A program made the translations under genes and the position numbers. From Candidatus Lachnocurva vaginae (GTDB lineage: Bacteria > Bacillota > Clostridia > Lachnospirales > Lachnospiraceae), in NCBI GenBank assembly GCA_011082265.1, contig CP049781.1:1364001-1428000 (forward strand): DNA of 64,000 nucleotides, read 5' to 3'. Positions 49,467-58,856 of this stretch are shown one piece after another. How positions within the stretch are numbered: the first letter of the stretch is position 1; each line of letters begins with the position of its first letter. A model generated the notes under the pieces. It was not told the DNA's origin. It ran no database searches and saw only the letters and a list, made by a program, of their open reading frames with translations.

Positions 49467-49707
49467 AAAAAAAGCCGCCTCCTTTTCGTACGTTTGTACG
49501 ACAAGCGGTGACTGTACACTAACCCGTGTGTGTCATCATTTTTGATCACATTTATCACGGTTGTTTCTACTACTTGGTAGACTTTCTATAGTACACAGTG
49601 ACTTGTCGTCAGTTTCCAGACTTGACATTCGCTCCACGGAATTACCTACAAGACTGTTTTCTTTATCATGTAGCAACTTCTCGCTTCACAGCTATCATGT
49701 CACAGCA
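49467..49707 (-). promoter_or_regulatory. Structured leader of the S10 operon
   Basis: On the minus strand ACGACAAG near 49596 pairs with CTTGTCGT near 49500, and neighbouring bases (TCACTGTGTACTA with TAGTGTACAGTCA) extend the stem. A second short hairpin TCGTAC-AAAC-GTACGA (about 49484-49500) uses part of the same 3' arm, just before the GGAGG. The two folds exclude each other, so it could act as a switch, possibly bound by L4. The rest of the 430-base gap holds the promoter and the terminator of the neighbouring gene. Confidence 0.6.
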
Positions 49708-49713
49708 CTTGAT

Positions 49714-49742
49714 ACTATACAATGTTTTCCTTATCTATGCAA
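49714..49742 (-). promoter_or_regulatory. S10 operon promoter
   Basis: On the minus strand TTGCAT (49737-49742) and TATAGT (49714-49719) are 17 bases apart. Transcription should start near 49707. Confidence 0.8.
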
Positions 49743-49852
49743 GCATTTTCTATATTTTTTTTCGTTTTTTTGTATTTTTTTTGTATTTTTTTATTTTTAT
49801 TTTATTTTTCATTATTATATATTTAGAATTTAGGATATTCTATTATTTATTC

Positions 49853-49883
49853 AAAAAAAAGAAGAAGGCACACCTCCTTCTTA
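49853..49883 (-). terminator. Terminator after the SAM methyltransferase gene
   Basis: On the minus strand AAGAAGG and CCTTCTTC pair around AGGTGTG, followed by TTTTTTTT. It lies 12 bases after the methyltransferase stop and upstream of the S10 promoter. Confidence 0.85.
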
Positions 49884-49895
49884 AAATATATAATC

Positions 49896-50798
49896 TTATT
49901 TAATTGCTCTTTTTGCTACATATCTTGATGATGCACCTTCAGGAAGAATAAATCCATTTTCTTTCACAATAAGTCCTATCTCATCTTCAGAGAAAATTCC
50001 TTTCTTATCATTTAAAATAGTTTTTAACATATAAGACATTACTGAAGGTTGAAGACCTGTTGTATAAGAATTTAAAAGAAAGAAAAGCGGCTCATCCTTA
50101 AGAATCTTAGATGTCTTAACTAAAAGATCATATATAGAATCTTCTATCTTCCATATTTCGCCTTTTGGTCCTCTGCCATAGGAAGGAGGGTCCATAATTA
50201 TGGCGTCATATTTATTTTTTCGTCTTATTTCTCTTTCCACAAACTTAGTACAATCATCTACAATCCATCTTATCTTTGCATTGGAAAGTCCTGAAATATC
50301 AGCATTCTCTCTTGCCCAAGTTACCATTCCTTTACTCGCATCAACATGAGTAACAAAAGCACCTGCCATAGCACAGGAAAGTGTTGCACCTCCCGTATAT
50401 GAAAAAAGATTTAAAACCTTTATTTCTTTATCTGGATTTTTTTCTTTTTCTTTATATATAAGATCAGACATCCAATCCCAATTTACAGCTTGTTCCGGAA
50501 AAAGCCCCGTGTGCTTAAATTTAAATGGCTTAAGTCTAAAATTTAATTTCTTTCCTATAGAAAGTTCGTAAGAAATCGTCCATTCTTTAGGCAAATCAAA
50601 AAATTCCCAATCGCCGCCGCCTTTACTACTTCTATGATAAGTGGCATTTACATTTTTCCAAACCTTGGATTTTTTCCCCGTATTCCATATAACCTGAGGA
50701 TCCGGTCTTCTTAAAATGTAATCTCCCCACTTTTCTATTTTTTCTCCAAAAGACGTGCTAAGTACACTAAACTCTTTCCATCTATCAGCTGTCCACAT
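49896..50798 (-). CDS. Class I SAM-dependent methyltransferase, RlmI/RlmL-like
   Basis: The 300-residue protein has the SAM site VLNLFSYTGGATLSCAMAGA near residue 130 and the catalytic-type motif IMDPPSYGRGP near 200, typical of methyltransferases of the RlmI/RlmL group that act on 23S rRNA bases. The N-terminus (WKNVNATYHRSSKGGGDWEF) is usual for the clostridial subgroup. The exact rRNA target cannot be told. It is 16 bases after the HAD gene and likely shares a transcript with it and ptsI. Confidence 0.85.
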   Translation of the reverse strand: MWTADRWKEFSVLSTSFGEKIEKWGDYILRRPDPQVIWNTGKKSKVWKNVNATYHRSSKGGGDWEFFDLPKEWTISYELSIGKKLNFRLKPFKFKHTGLFPEQAVNWDWMSDLIYKEKEKNPDKEIKVLNLFSYTGGATLSCAMAGAFVTHVDASKGMVTWARENADISGLSNAKIRWIVDDCTKFVEREIRRKNKYDAIIMDPPSYGRGPKGEIWKIEDSIYDLLVKTSKILKDEPLFFLLNSYTTGLQPSVMSYMLKTILNDKKGIFSEDEIGLIVKENGFILPEGASSRYVAKRAIK

Positions 50799-50814
50799 AT
50801 AAATTTCCTGTTAG

Positions 50815-51462
50815 TTAAAAATACTTTTTAATATCTTCAGGTTTATCCACTATTTCAATAGGATGTAATTTTAAAAGTATATCCCTTGATCGAAATCCCC
50901 ATGACACTGAAAGATATTTAAGTCCCGAATTTTCCGCCGTTTTTGCATCAACTTCAGAATCTCCCATATAAAGAGAGTCTTCCTTCGTTGCTTTTAAAGC
51001 CTTAAGTGCCTTTTCTACAGGTTCAGGGTCAGGCTTTACTTTCATATTGGCAGTTATTCCTACTGCAACATCTATTAATCCATTAAAGTAATAATCCTTC
51101 AATTCCTGAACAGCGGCATCATTTTTATTTGATACTATCGCAGTCTTTATTCCCTTATCTTTTAAATAATGAAACAAATCAATAATTCCATCATAAGGCT
51201 CAGATTTTATTTTGCAATGTGAAAAATAATAATCTAAAAACTCTTTATATTTTTCATCAAAATGTTTATCTTTAAGTCCTTCCGGAAGTGCTCTCTCAAC
51301 AAGCTTCTTATTTCCATTTCCTAGCATAGACATAATTTCATCTTCATTAAAAGTTTTATATCCATACTTTTTCATAACATAGTTAATGGCAATTTCTATA
51401 TCTGAAACAGAATTTAAAATTGTGCCATCCATATCAAAGATTGCATACTTAAACGTTTGCAT
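50815..51462 (-). CDS. HAD family phosphatase, phosphoglycolate phosphatase-like
   Basis: The 215-residue protein has the nucleophile motif AIFDMDGTILNS at residues 7-18, motif II AIVSNKND near 110, the lysine region MKVKPDPEPV and motif III YMGDSEVDAKTAENSG near 165-180. A helical cap domain lies between motifs I and II. This is the Gph/PpaX type; the substrate is not certain. It overlaps the end of ptsI by 14 bases. Confidence 0.88.
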   Translation of the reverse strand: MQTFKYAIFDMDGTILNSVSDIEIAINYVMKKYGYKTFNEDEIMSMLGNGNKKLVERALPEGLKDKHFDEKYKEFLDYYFSHCKIKSEPYDGIIDLFHYLKDKGIKTAIVSNKNDAAVQELKDYYFNGLIDVAVGITANMKVKPDPEPVEKALKALKATKEDSLYMGDSEVDAKTAENSGLKYLSVSWGFRSRDILLKLHPIEIVDKPEDIKKYF

Positions 51463-53065
51463 TTCTTATAGCCTCTCTTACATGTAAAACGCGAGAAGGT
51501 GTTACAGACAGCTCATCAACTCCCATAGCAATAAATTTCTCTGTAAGTGTTGTATCCGCAGCAAGTTCTCCACAGATTCCTACCCAAGTTCCATGCTTAT
51601 GTCCATTCTTTACAGTCATTTCAATAGATTTTAAAATTGCAGGATGATGCGTATCAAGGAAGTTTTCAAGATTAGAATTCTGTCTGTCTATTGCAAGTGT
51701 ATACTGAGTTAAGTCATTAGTTCCTATTGAAAAGAAATCAAGCTCTTTTGCAAGATTTTCGCTTTCCCAAACTGCTGCAGGAGTTTCAATCATAATTCCT
51801 TCTTCAAACTTGCCATAAGGTATTCCCATATCGTCAAGTTCTTTCTTAACTTCAGCTACAATTTTTTTAACCTTCTTTACTTCCCAAACTGAAGTAATCA
51901 TAGGATACATAATTCCTACGTTTCCATAATAACTTGCCCTTAAAATAGCACGAAGTTGTGTCTTGAAAATTTCAGGTCTTTCAAGGCAGATTCTTATGGC
52001 TCTAAAGCCCATAGCAGGATTCTCTTCTTTATCAAGATTGAAATAATCTACCTGCTTATCAGCACCTATATCAAGAGTTCTTATGATAACTTTCTTTCCT
52101 GCCATCATCTCAACTACAGTCTTATAAGCCTGAAATTGTTCTTCTTCAGTAGGATAATCTTCAGTTTTCAAATATAAAAATTCACTTCTGAAAAGCCCTA
52201 TACCACCTGCATCATTTTGTAAAACGGATGCAACATCCTTAATACCTCCAATATTGGCATAAAGGTTAATTTTCGTTCCCTTCTTTGTGATATTTTCTTT
52301 TCCCTTTAATTCTTGTAAAAGTCTTTCCTTTGCTTCGTCTTCTTCTTTTATTTTAGTATATTTTTTAAGCTCTTCTTCTGTCGGATCTATAATAATTTTT
52401 CCTTCATATCCGTCAACAATAGCTTTCTTTCCTTCATATTCATTACTAAAATCTACATTTATTATTGCCGGAATATTCATAGTACGTGCAAGAATTGCTG
52501 TATGTGAATTACTTGATCCCTTCCTTGTAACAAATGATAAAACCTTATTTTTATCTAGCTGAACAGTTTCACTTGGAGTTAAATCGTCAGCAAGTAAAAT
52601 AACTTTTTCATCACTGTCCATAGAAAAATCAGAATTTCCCTGAAGATTTGCTACAACTCTATTTGAAATATCCTGGATATCAGTAGCTCTTGCCTGCATA
52701 TAATCATTATCAACCATATCAGAAAATATCTTAGCAAAATTATCTCCTGTATTTGCTACTGCATATTCAGCATTAACATTCTGTGTTCTTATAATATTTT
52801 TGATGGATTCATTATAATCCTCATCATCAAGAAGCATCTGATGCACTTCAAAAATTGCTGCACTCTTTTCTCCTACTTCATTTAATGCTTTCTTATATAA
52901 ATTCTTTAATTCTTTAATTGCTCCCTGCTTTGCTTTTTCATATCTTTTAATTTCTTTGTCAACATCATCTATGTGTTCTCTTTTTACTATATTTTCATTT
53001 TTATGATAAATTTTTATTAATCCGATAGCTATCCCCGATTTTACGCTTTTTCCTCTTAATTCCAT
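51449..53065 (-). CDS. ptsI: PTS enzyme I (phosphoenolpyruvate-protein phosphotransferase)
   Basis: The 538-residue enzyme moves phosphate from PEP to HPr and so drives PTS sugar uptake. The phosphohistidine lies in GSSNSHTAILART near residue 186, the PEP-binding part in GIGLFRSEFLYL near 290, and the C-terminal cysteine in GICGELAAD near 496. It is slightly shorter than usual (about 570). No ptsH is next to it, so HPr is encoded elsewhere. It is divergent from truA. Confidence 0.94.
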   Translation of the reverse strand: MELRGKSVKSGIAIGLIKIYHKNENIVKREHIDDVDKEIKRYEKAKQGAIKELKNLYKKALNEVGEKSAAIFEVHQMLLDDEDYNESIKNIIRTQNVNAEYAVANTGDNFAKIFSDMVDNDYMQARATDIQDISNRVVANLQGNSDFSMDSDEKVILLADDLTPSETVQLDKNKVLSFVTRKGSSNSHTAILARTMNIPAIINVDFSNEYEGKKAIVDGYEGKIIIDPTEEELKKYTKIKEEDEAKERLLQELKGKENITKKGTKINLYANIGGIKDVASVLQNDAGGIGLFRSEFLYLKTEDYPTEEEQFQAYKTVVEMMAGKKVIIRTLDIGADKQVDYFNLDKEENPAMGFRAIRICLERPEIFKTQLRAILRASYYGNVGIMYPMITSVWEVKKVKKIVAEVKKELDDMGIPYGKFEEGIMIETPAAVWESENLAKELDFFSIGTNDLTQYTLAIDRQNSNLENFLDTHHPAILKSIEMTVKNGHKHGTWVGICGELAADTTLTEKFIAMGVDELSVTPSRVLHVREAIRNANV

Positions 53066-53161
53066 CGCTTTAAAATGCTCCTTTTTATTGCTCTACCTAC
53101 CAATATACATTTATATGTTATATAATATCACAAAATAGTCAATTGAAAAGTAGGGGAATTT

Positions 53162-53908
53162 ATGAAAAAAACACTAAAATTTGAAATTCAATATGACGGA
53201 AGTTCATATTATGGTTGGGAACATCAGCCTAATCGTCCGACTATTCAAGGAAAATTAGAAGATTCAATAGAAAAATTATTAAGTATAAGTAAAGATTCTT
53301 TTACAATAGTAAGTGCCGGAAGAACTGATGCTGGAGTTCATGCAAAAAATATGGTTGCATCCTGTGAACTTGATACAGATATGCCTGATGATTTAATTTG
53401 TAAGAAATTAAATACTCTTCTCCCTTCAGATATAGCAATTTTATCTGTAAAAACTGCAAGTGACAGATTTCACGCAAGATATAATGCCGTAGGAAAAACG
53501 TATGAATATTCAATAAGTGACGGAGAAATTAAACCTATATTTAATAGAAAGTACATTACAATCCTTGATACTCATCTTGATATAGTCGCTATGAAAGAAG
53601 CGTCAAAATATATGATAGGAAGACTTGATTTTAAATCTTTTTGCGGAAATTCACATTTTAAGAAATCAACTGTACGAATTGTAGACAAAATTACTATAAA
53701 AAGAGAAAAAGGGATAATAAAAATAAGATTTCACGGTAGCGGATTTTTGCAAAATATGGTTAGGATTATGACAGGTACTTTGATAGAAGTCGGTCTTCAT
53801 AAAATAGCTCCTTTGGAAGTTGAAAACATAATTAAAGCCAAGGATAGAAAATTCGCAGGTCCTACAGCACCAGCAAAAGGACTTACTTTGATTAAAGTAG
53901 ACTACTGA
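53162..53908 (+). CDS. truA: tRNA pseudouridine(38-40) synthase TruA
   Basis: The 248-residue enzyme isomerises uridines 38-40 of tRNA anticodon arms. The catalytic aspartate is in SAGRTDAGVHA near residues 56-66; FHARYNAVGKTYEYSI and GSGFLQNMVRIMTGTLIEVG are also typical. Its stop is only two bases from the stop of the convergent AraC-type gene, with no terminator between them. Confidence 0.95.
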   Translation: MKKTLKFEIQYDGSSYYGWEHQPNRPTIQGKLEDSIEKLLSISKDSFTIVSAGRTDAGVHAKNMVASCELDTDMPDDLICKKLNTLLPSDIAILSVKTASDRFHARYNAVGKTYEYSISDGEIKPIFNRKYITILDTHLDIVAMKEASKYMIGRLDFKSFCGNSHFKKSTVRIVDKITIKREKGIIKIRFHGSGFLQNMVRIMTGTLIEVGLHKIAPLEVENIIKAKDRKFAGPTAPAKGLTLIKVDY

Positions 53909-53910
53909 TA

Positions 53911-55161
53911 TTAGGATTCCAGTGCTTCCTGCAAAATATACTTTTTTCTGAATTCTCCCGGAGTTATTCCTCTGACTTTAATAAAATTTCTGCTAAAAGT
54001 TTTTACATTGTTATACCCGACGTCAATAGCTATATCCACAAGACTTTCACGTGTTTCAAAAAGCAATTTTATTGCCTGATTAATTCGAAGATAATTTAGA
54101 AAATTATCAAAATTTTTTTCGACTACATATAAAAGAAGTTTATTCATCTCAAAAACAGTCATAGAATATTTTTTTGAAACACAAAGTGCCTTTAAATCCT
54201 CCGTAAAATGATTTCCTATATAGGATACGATTAAAAATCCCTTTTTCTTTAAATCTATATCCAAATTTTTAGTGCCGGTACTATAAACCTTTCTATATTC
54301 TTTTGGTGAATATCCTGTTCTTGATTTAAATGTTCGAACTAAATGAGACGCATCCGTATATCCTACCAAAAATGCTATATCTGTAAGTGCAAGATCCGTA
54401 TATATCAAAAAATCGTTAGTTTTTGACATCCTCATTTCATTTGATAATGCAGAAAGGCTCATTCCAGTTCTCTCATTAAGTTCTTTTTCTATTTCCTCCT
54501 CTTTCATATCAAATATATCTGAAAGTTCTTCTATTGTAGGGTGTGATGCAATATGCGAATAAATATATTGTAGCATTTCCGCCTTTTTATCCTGTAAAGG
54601 CTTTTCATTCCTCTGCCCCGCTTCAAAAATATGTTTATTGTATAAAATAAGAAGCTCCATAAGTTTATTTACTATAAGAAGAGACCTATAATCCACATAT
54701 TTATTGTTGGAAATAATTGATTCTACTCCCACTTGTTCTTTTATCTCACGGAATATATTTTTATATTTTTCCTTTTCCTTTTCTGTCAAATGGATCATAG
54801 GATATTCACGAATAGGCTTATAAATTTTAAGTGAATCGCCTTCTTCGTTATATCCATTCCTAAGTGAAGTATAAATTAAATCTGAATTAAATATTATTTT
54901 AATCATAGAAATAGGTTCTGTAACTTCTTCTACCAAAGTTGTACACCATGGAAGTATACACAAAAAACAACCTTCCTTTGCTTCATATCTGCTCCCATTT
55001 ATATTAATAACAGCTTTTCCCTTTTTCACATACCAAAATCTTGCAGTTTGGTGAATAATTGGAATAGTTTTTTCTTTGATAAATTCAACATCATACGTGC
55101 AAAACTTTCTTCTGTCATACGCTGAACATGCCTGTTCCTGAAGTTCTTTTAACGATTGCAT
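53911..55161 (-). CDS. AraC family regulator with two AraC DNA-binding domains
   Basis: The 416-residue protein has an N-terminal cupin-like sensor (about 1-110; FWYVKKGKAVININGSRYEA). A first AraC domain spans about 195-300, with LSDIFDMKEEEIEKELNERTG, then DIAFLVGYTDASHLVRTFKS and RTGYSPKEYRK. A second, complete AraC domain follows at about 315-412, with IAIDVGYNNVKTFSRNFIKV and RGITPGEFRKKY. Ordinary AraC regulators (about 280-300 residues) have one. It lies directly after the arginine deiminase operon on the same strand, separated by a long hairpin, so it may control that operon. Confidence 0.88.
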   Translation of the reverse strand: MQSLKELQEQACSAYDRRKFCTYDVEFIKEKTIPIIHQTARFWYVKKGKAVININGSRYEAKEGCFLCILPWCTTLVEEVTEPISMIKIIFNSDLIYTSLRNGYNEEGDSLKIYKPIREYPMIHLTEKEKEKYKNIFREIKEQVGVESIISNNKYVDYRSLLIVNKLMELLILYNKHIFEAGQRNEKPLQDKKAEMLQYIYSHIASHPTIEELSDIFDMKEEEIEKELNERTGMSLSALSNEMRMSKTNDFLIYTDLALTDIAFLVGYTDASHLVRTFKSRTGYSPKEYRKVYSTGTKNLDIDLKKKGFLIVSYIGNHFTEDLKALCVSKKYSMTVFEMNKLLLYVVEKNFDNFLNYLRINQAIKLLFETRESLVDIAIDVGYNNVKTFSRNFIKVRGITPGEFRKKYILQEALES

Positions 55162-55200
55162 AATATTTCTCCATAAAACATTTCTATAATGAATATAATT

Positions 55201-55271
55201 AAAAAGAGCACTTCCTTTTTTCTTACTTATTAAACTTTACTTATGTAAGAAATAGTGTAGGATGTGCTCTT
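55201..55271 (-). terminator. Long hairpin after the arginine operon, before the AraC gene
   Basis: On the minus strand AAGAGCACATCCT and AGGAAGTGCTCTT pair, with an inner TTCTTAC/GTAAGAA stem, followed by TTTT. It can end the arc operon or attenuate transcription into the AraC gene. The gap holds no other clear signal. Confidence 0.7.
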
Positions 55272-55331
55272 ATTATATATCATATTACAAGACTCTTATT
55301 GATCTTAACCATACTATTTGTTAAATCTATT

Positions 55332-56771
55332 TTAAAGAATAACCATAGAGCCTATGATTACTACGCCTACGAATACAAAGAGTATTACAAGAAGCTTCTT
55401 TACCCAGTTAAGATATGTAGCATAAGGTATCCTTGCAAGTGCAAGACCTCCCATTATAAATCCACAAGTAGGTGTAAATAAATTTACGAAACCATTTGTA
55501 GCTGCAATATTTATAACTGCAGTTTCAGCAGACCAATGCATTCCCTTAACAATAGGTGCAACTATAGGAGCTGAAAGTCCTGCAAGTCCTGACGACGAAG
55601 GTACTAAGAACGAAAGTCCTATATGAAGTAAGTAATTAAGGAATCCAAAGAATCCTGCACTTATTCCCGACTCTGTAAGACCTTTTACAGATGTCTGGAC
55701 CATCCATGTTCCTACTCCTGTTTTATTCATTACAACAGTTGTTGCACGAGCAAGTGCAATAACTAAGTTAACTCCTATCATATCGGCAATTCCGCTTTCA
55801 ATAGCCTGAGGTATTTTAGATTTATCTTCCATACCGATAAGAGCTATAACAATTCCCATTAATGTAAACCAAGTAGCTGCATCATCGAACCACCAAGCTC
55901 CAAGCTGATTTCCTGTAAGGAATTTAGTGAATTTAAGTCCATTGAACACACCGGTATTAAGCTTTTCCCAAGGAATAAATCCTAAAATCATAACTAAGAA
56001 TGTTAGAGCGAATATCCAAAGGCAAACTTTCTGTTTTCCTGTAAGAGATGCATCGGCATCCTTTGATCCATATGCTTCCTCAGCTTCTTTTAACTGAGAT
56101 GGTGTAAGGATTGATCCCTTTCCTTCCATAACCTTCTTAGCATAATTAACTGTATAAATTGTTGAAATTATATATGTTCCAATCCAAAGTATAAGCCCTA
56201 TTCCATATGCAATTCCCGTATCAATATCAACTTTTGCAGCTTTTGCCGCTGCAATACCTGCTCCTGTTGAGAATGGGTTAATTGTAGATCCTAAAACTCC
56301 TGTACCTGCTCCAAGTAAAACTGTTGCTGCACCTACCATAGGATCCATTCCGGCTGCAAGCATTGTAGAAGCAAGAAGAATATAAAATCCTACTGTCTCT
56401 TCTCCCATTCCATATGTAGTTCCTCCTATAGAGAATAAGAACATAAGTATTGGAACTAGTATGATTTCTTTTCCTTTCATCTTCTTTACAAGTGAATTAA
56501 TACCTGTCTCAAGTGCTCCCGTTGCATTTACAAGTGCAAGGAATGCACCGAGGCAGAAAACAAAACCGATAACATCACTAGCATCATGAAAGCCTGCAAT
56601 CGGAGCCATTAAAAAATCATGGAATGTAGCACCGACAACTGCCGCTTTCTTTCCATTGTCCGCTATATAAGGCTCACCGTCCAAAAAGAATGTAACCATA
56701 GAAACAATGGCAAGTATGAGTATAAGTATCTCATATGTATTTAGTGATCTCCTTTTCTTCTTCTCTTTCAT
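55332..56771 (-). CDS. arcD: YfcC-family transporter, probable arginine/ornithine exchanger of the ADI operon
   Basis: The 479-residue protein has about 12 membrane segments and the YfcC/C4-dicarboxylate carrier-like motifs FLFSIGGTTYGMGEETVGFY and GAGTGVLGSTINPFSTGAG. Members of this family take the place of ArcD in many Firmicutes arginine deiminase operons, bringing arginine in against ornithine. It lies 15 bases after arcC, so this role is a strong inference from position; the transported compound is not shown by sequence alone. Confidence 0.85.
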   Translation of the reverse strand: MKEKKKRRSLNTYEILILILAIVSMVTFFLDGEPYIADNGKKAAVVGATFHDFLMAPIAGFHDASDVIGFVFCLGAFLALVNATGALETGINSLVKKMKGKEIILVPILMFLFSIGGTTYGMGEETVGFYILLASTMLAAGMDPMVGAATVLLGAGTGVLGSTINPFSTGAGIAAAKAAKVDIDTGIAYGIGLILWIGTYIISTIYTVNYAKKVMEGKGSILTPSQLKEAEEAYGSKDADASLTGKQKVCLWIFALTFLVMILGFIPWEKLNTGVFNGLKFTKFLTGNQLGAWWFDDAATWFTLMGIVIALIGMEDKSKIPQAIESGIADMIGVNLVIALARATTVVMNKTGVGTWMVQTSVKGLTESGISAGFFGFLNYLLHIGLSFLVPSSSGLAGLSAPIVAPIVKGMHWSAETAVINIAATNGFVNLFTPTCGFIMGGLALARIPYATYLNWVKKLLVILFVFVGVVIIGSMVIL

Positions 56772-56786
56772 AATTTCCCCCTCTCT

Positions 56787-57722
56787 TTATTTGTGGATAC
56801 GTGTACCTGTTTTTCCTTCAAGAGCTTCTTTTGCTTTATCAAGTGATGTCACTATGGCAACTCTGTCTGTACCGCTTTCTATGAATGAAAGGCAAGATTC
56901 AATCTTAGGAAGCATAGATCCCGGTGCGAATTCTCCCTCTTTTGCATATTTCTTTGCTTCTTCTACTGTAAGTTCATTCAAATCTTTTTGATTAGGCTTA
57001 TTAAAGTTAATTGCAACCTTTTCTACAGCTGTAAGAATAACAAGTATATCTGCATCAAGATCATCCGCAAGAAGTGCACTCGCACGGTCTTTATCAATAA
57101 CTGCTGCAACTCCCGCACATCCGTCATCTTCTTCAACTACCGGTATTCCTCCACCTCCTGTTGAGATAACTACATTTTTGCTTTCAACAAGCTGCTTTAT
57201 TATAGAAAGTTCAACAATCTTCTTAGGAATAGGTGATGGAACAACTCTTCTATACCCTCTTCCTGCATCTTCTACAAAAGTCCATCCTTTTTCCGAAGCT
57301 ACCTTATCTGCTTCTTCTTTTGTATAGAATGAACCTACAGGCTTTGTAGGATGTGAAAATGCCGGATCATCTCTATCTACTACTGTTTGAGTTACAATGC
57401 TAGCAACCGGTTTATCAATATGACGTTTATTAAGCTCACGCCCTATTGCCTGCTGCAAATGATATCCTATATATCCTTGTGTCATAGCACCGCATTCCGG
57501 AAAAGGAATGTAAGGCGTATTCCCTCCATTATTAGATGAAAACTCCATAGCAAGATTAACCATACCTACCTGAGGTCCGTTACCATGGCCGATAACAACG
57601 TCATATCCCTGTTCTACAAGGTCTACAATGGTTCCTGCTGTGTTTTTCACGAGCATAAGCTGCTCTTCGGGAGTTTTGCCAAGGGCGTTTCCGCCCAAGG
57701 CAATTACCATTCTCTTAGCCAT
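56787..57722 (-). CDS. arcC: Carbamate kinase
   Basis: The 311-residue enzyme makes ATP from carbamoyl phosphate and ADP, the energy step of the arginine deiminase pathway. MVIALGGNALGK opens the protein; VIGHGNGPQVG near residue 45 and VVSTGGGGIPV near 180 are family motifs. It lies five bases after arcB and is intact. Confidence 0.96.
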   Translation of the reverse strand: MAKRMVIALGGNALGKTPEEQLMLVKNTAGTIVDLVEQGYDVVIGHGNGPQVGMVNLAMEFSSNNGGNTPYIPFPECGAMTQGYIGYHLQQAIGRELNKRHIDKPVASIVTQTVVDRDDPAFSHPTKPVGSFYTKEEADKVASEKGWTFVEDAGRGYRRVVPSPIPKKIVELSIIKQLVESKNVVISTGGGGIPVVEEDDGCAGVAAVIDKDRASALLADDLDADILVILTAVEKVAINFNKPNQKDLNELTVEEAKKYAKEGEFAPGSMLPKIESCLSFIESGTDRVAIVTSLDKAKEALEGKTGTRIHK

Positions 57723-57727
57723 AATAA

Positions 57728-58720
57728 TTATTTAAGTGTAGCATACATTACGGCCTTTATTGTATGCATTCTATTTTCAGCTTCATCAAAGCAGCGGCTC
57801 TGTGGTCCATATATTACGTCATTTGTAACTTCCATTGCTTCAAGTCCAAATTTTTCATATATTTTTTCTCCAATGATTGTATTTCTGTCATGGAATGAAG
57901 GTAAGCAGTGAAGGAAGATAGCTGTAGGCTTTGCCATTGCCATAACCTCTTTATTAACCTGATAAGGACGAAGTAATTTAATTCTTTCTGCCCATTTTTC
58001 ATCAGGCTCACCCATTGAAAGCCAAATATCCGTATAAAGTACATCGGCATCCTTTGCTGCTTTATTTACATCATCAGTAAATTCAAGCTTTGCTCCCGTC
58101 TCTTTTGCAATCTTCTCACAAGTATCAATAAGCTCTTTCTTTGGCATAAGATCCTTAGGTCCGCAAGCTACAAAGTGCATTCCGAGTTTAGCTGACACAA
58201 CAAGAAGTGAATTTGCAACATTATTTCTTGCATCTCCGAAGAAAACTAATTTTCTTCCTCTCATATCTTTGAACTCTTCTCTTGCTGTCATAATATCTGC
58301 AAGCATCTGTGTAGGATGGAAATCATCTGTAAGTCCATTCCATACAGGAATTCCTGAATACTTAGCCAAGTCTTCTACAAGCTTTTGACTAAATCCTCTG
58401 TACTCAATTCCGTCATATAATCTTCCAAATACATAAGCTGAGTCCTGGATTGATTCTTTCTTGCCCATCTGTGATGAACCCGCATCAAGAAATGTAACGC
58501 CCATTCCAAGGTCACGTCCTGCTACTTCAAAAGAGCACCTCGTACGTGTTGATGTTTTTTCAAATAAAAGAACTATATTTTTTCCCTCAAGATAACGATG
58601 AGGTACACCATTCTGTTTCATTTTTTTAAACTCTGTTGATAAGTCCAAAAGATAATTAATCTCTTTAGGTGTGTAATCTAATAATTTAAGAAAACTTCTT
58701 CCTCTAACGTTAATACCCAT
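57728..58720 (-). CDS. arcB: Ornithine carbamoyltransferase, catabolic
   Basis: The 330-residue enzyme splits citrulline to ornithine and carbamoyl phosphate. FEKTSTRTRCSFEVA near residue 55 binds carbamoyl phosphate, and HCLPSFHDRNT near 272 is the ornithine-site loop. The name arcB follows from its operon; sequence alone does not separate it from biosynthetic argF. It lies 136 bases after arcA. Confidence 0.95.
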   Translation of the reverse strand: MGINVRGRSFLKLLDYTPKEINYLLDLSTEFKKMKQNGVPHRYLEGKNIVLLFEKTSTRTRCSFEVAGRDLGMGVTFLDAGSSQMGKKESIQDSAYVFGRLYDGIEYRGFSQKLVEDLAKYSGIPVWNGLTDDFHPTQMLADIMTAREEFKDMRGRKLVFFGDARNNVANSLLVVSAKLGMHFVACGPKDLMPKKELIDTCEKIAKETGAKLEFTDDVNKAAKDADVLYTDIWLSMGEPDEKWAERIKLLRPYQVNKEVMAMAKPTAIFLHCLPSFHDRNTIIGEKIYEKFGLEAMEVTNDVIYGPQSRCFDEAENRMHTIKAVMYATLK

Positions 58721-58856
58721 AATGTCTGCTCTCTCTTTCTATTATTATAGTTATTACTTTTATTTTAGTAAAAGGTCCGAACTATAAAGTATCTTTCTTT
58801 TTTTACACTTTAAGTGCCTTTCTACTAAACAACAACTTTATAATGTGATTATAATA

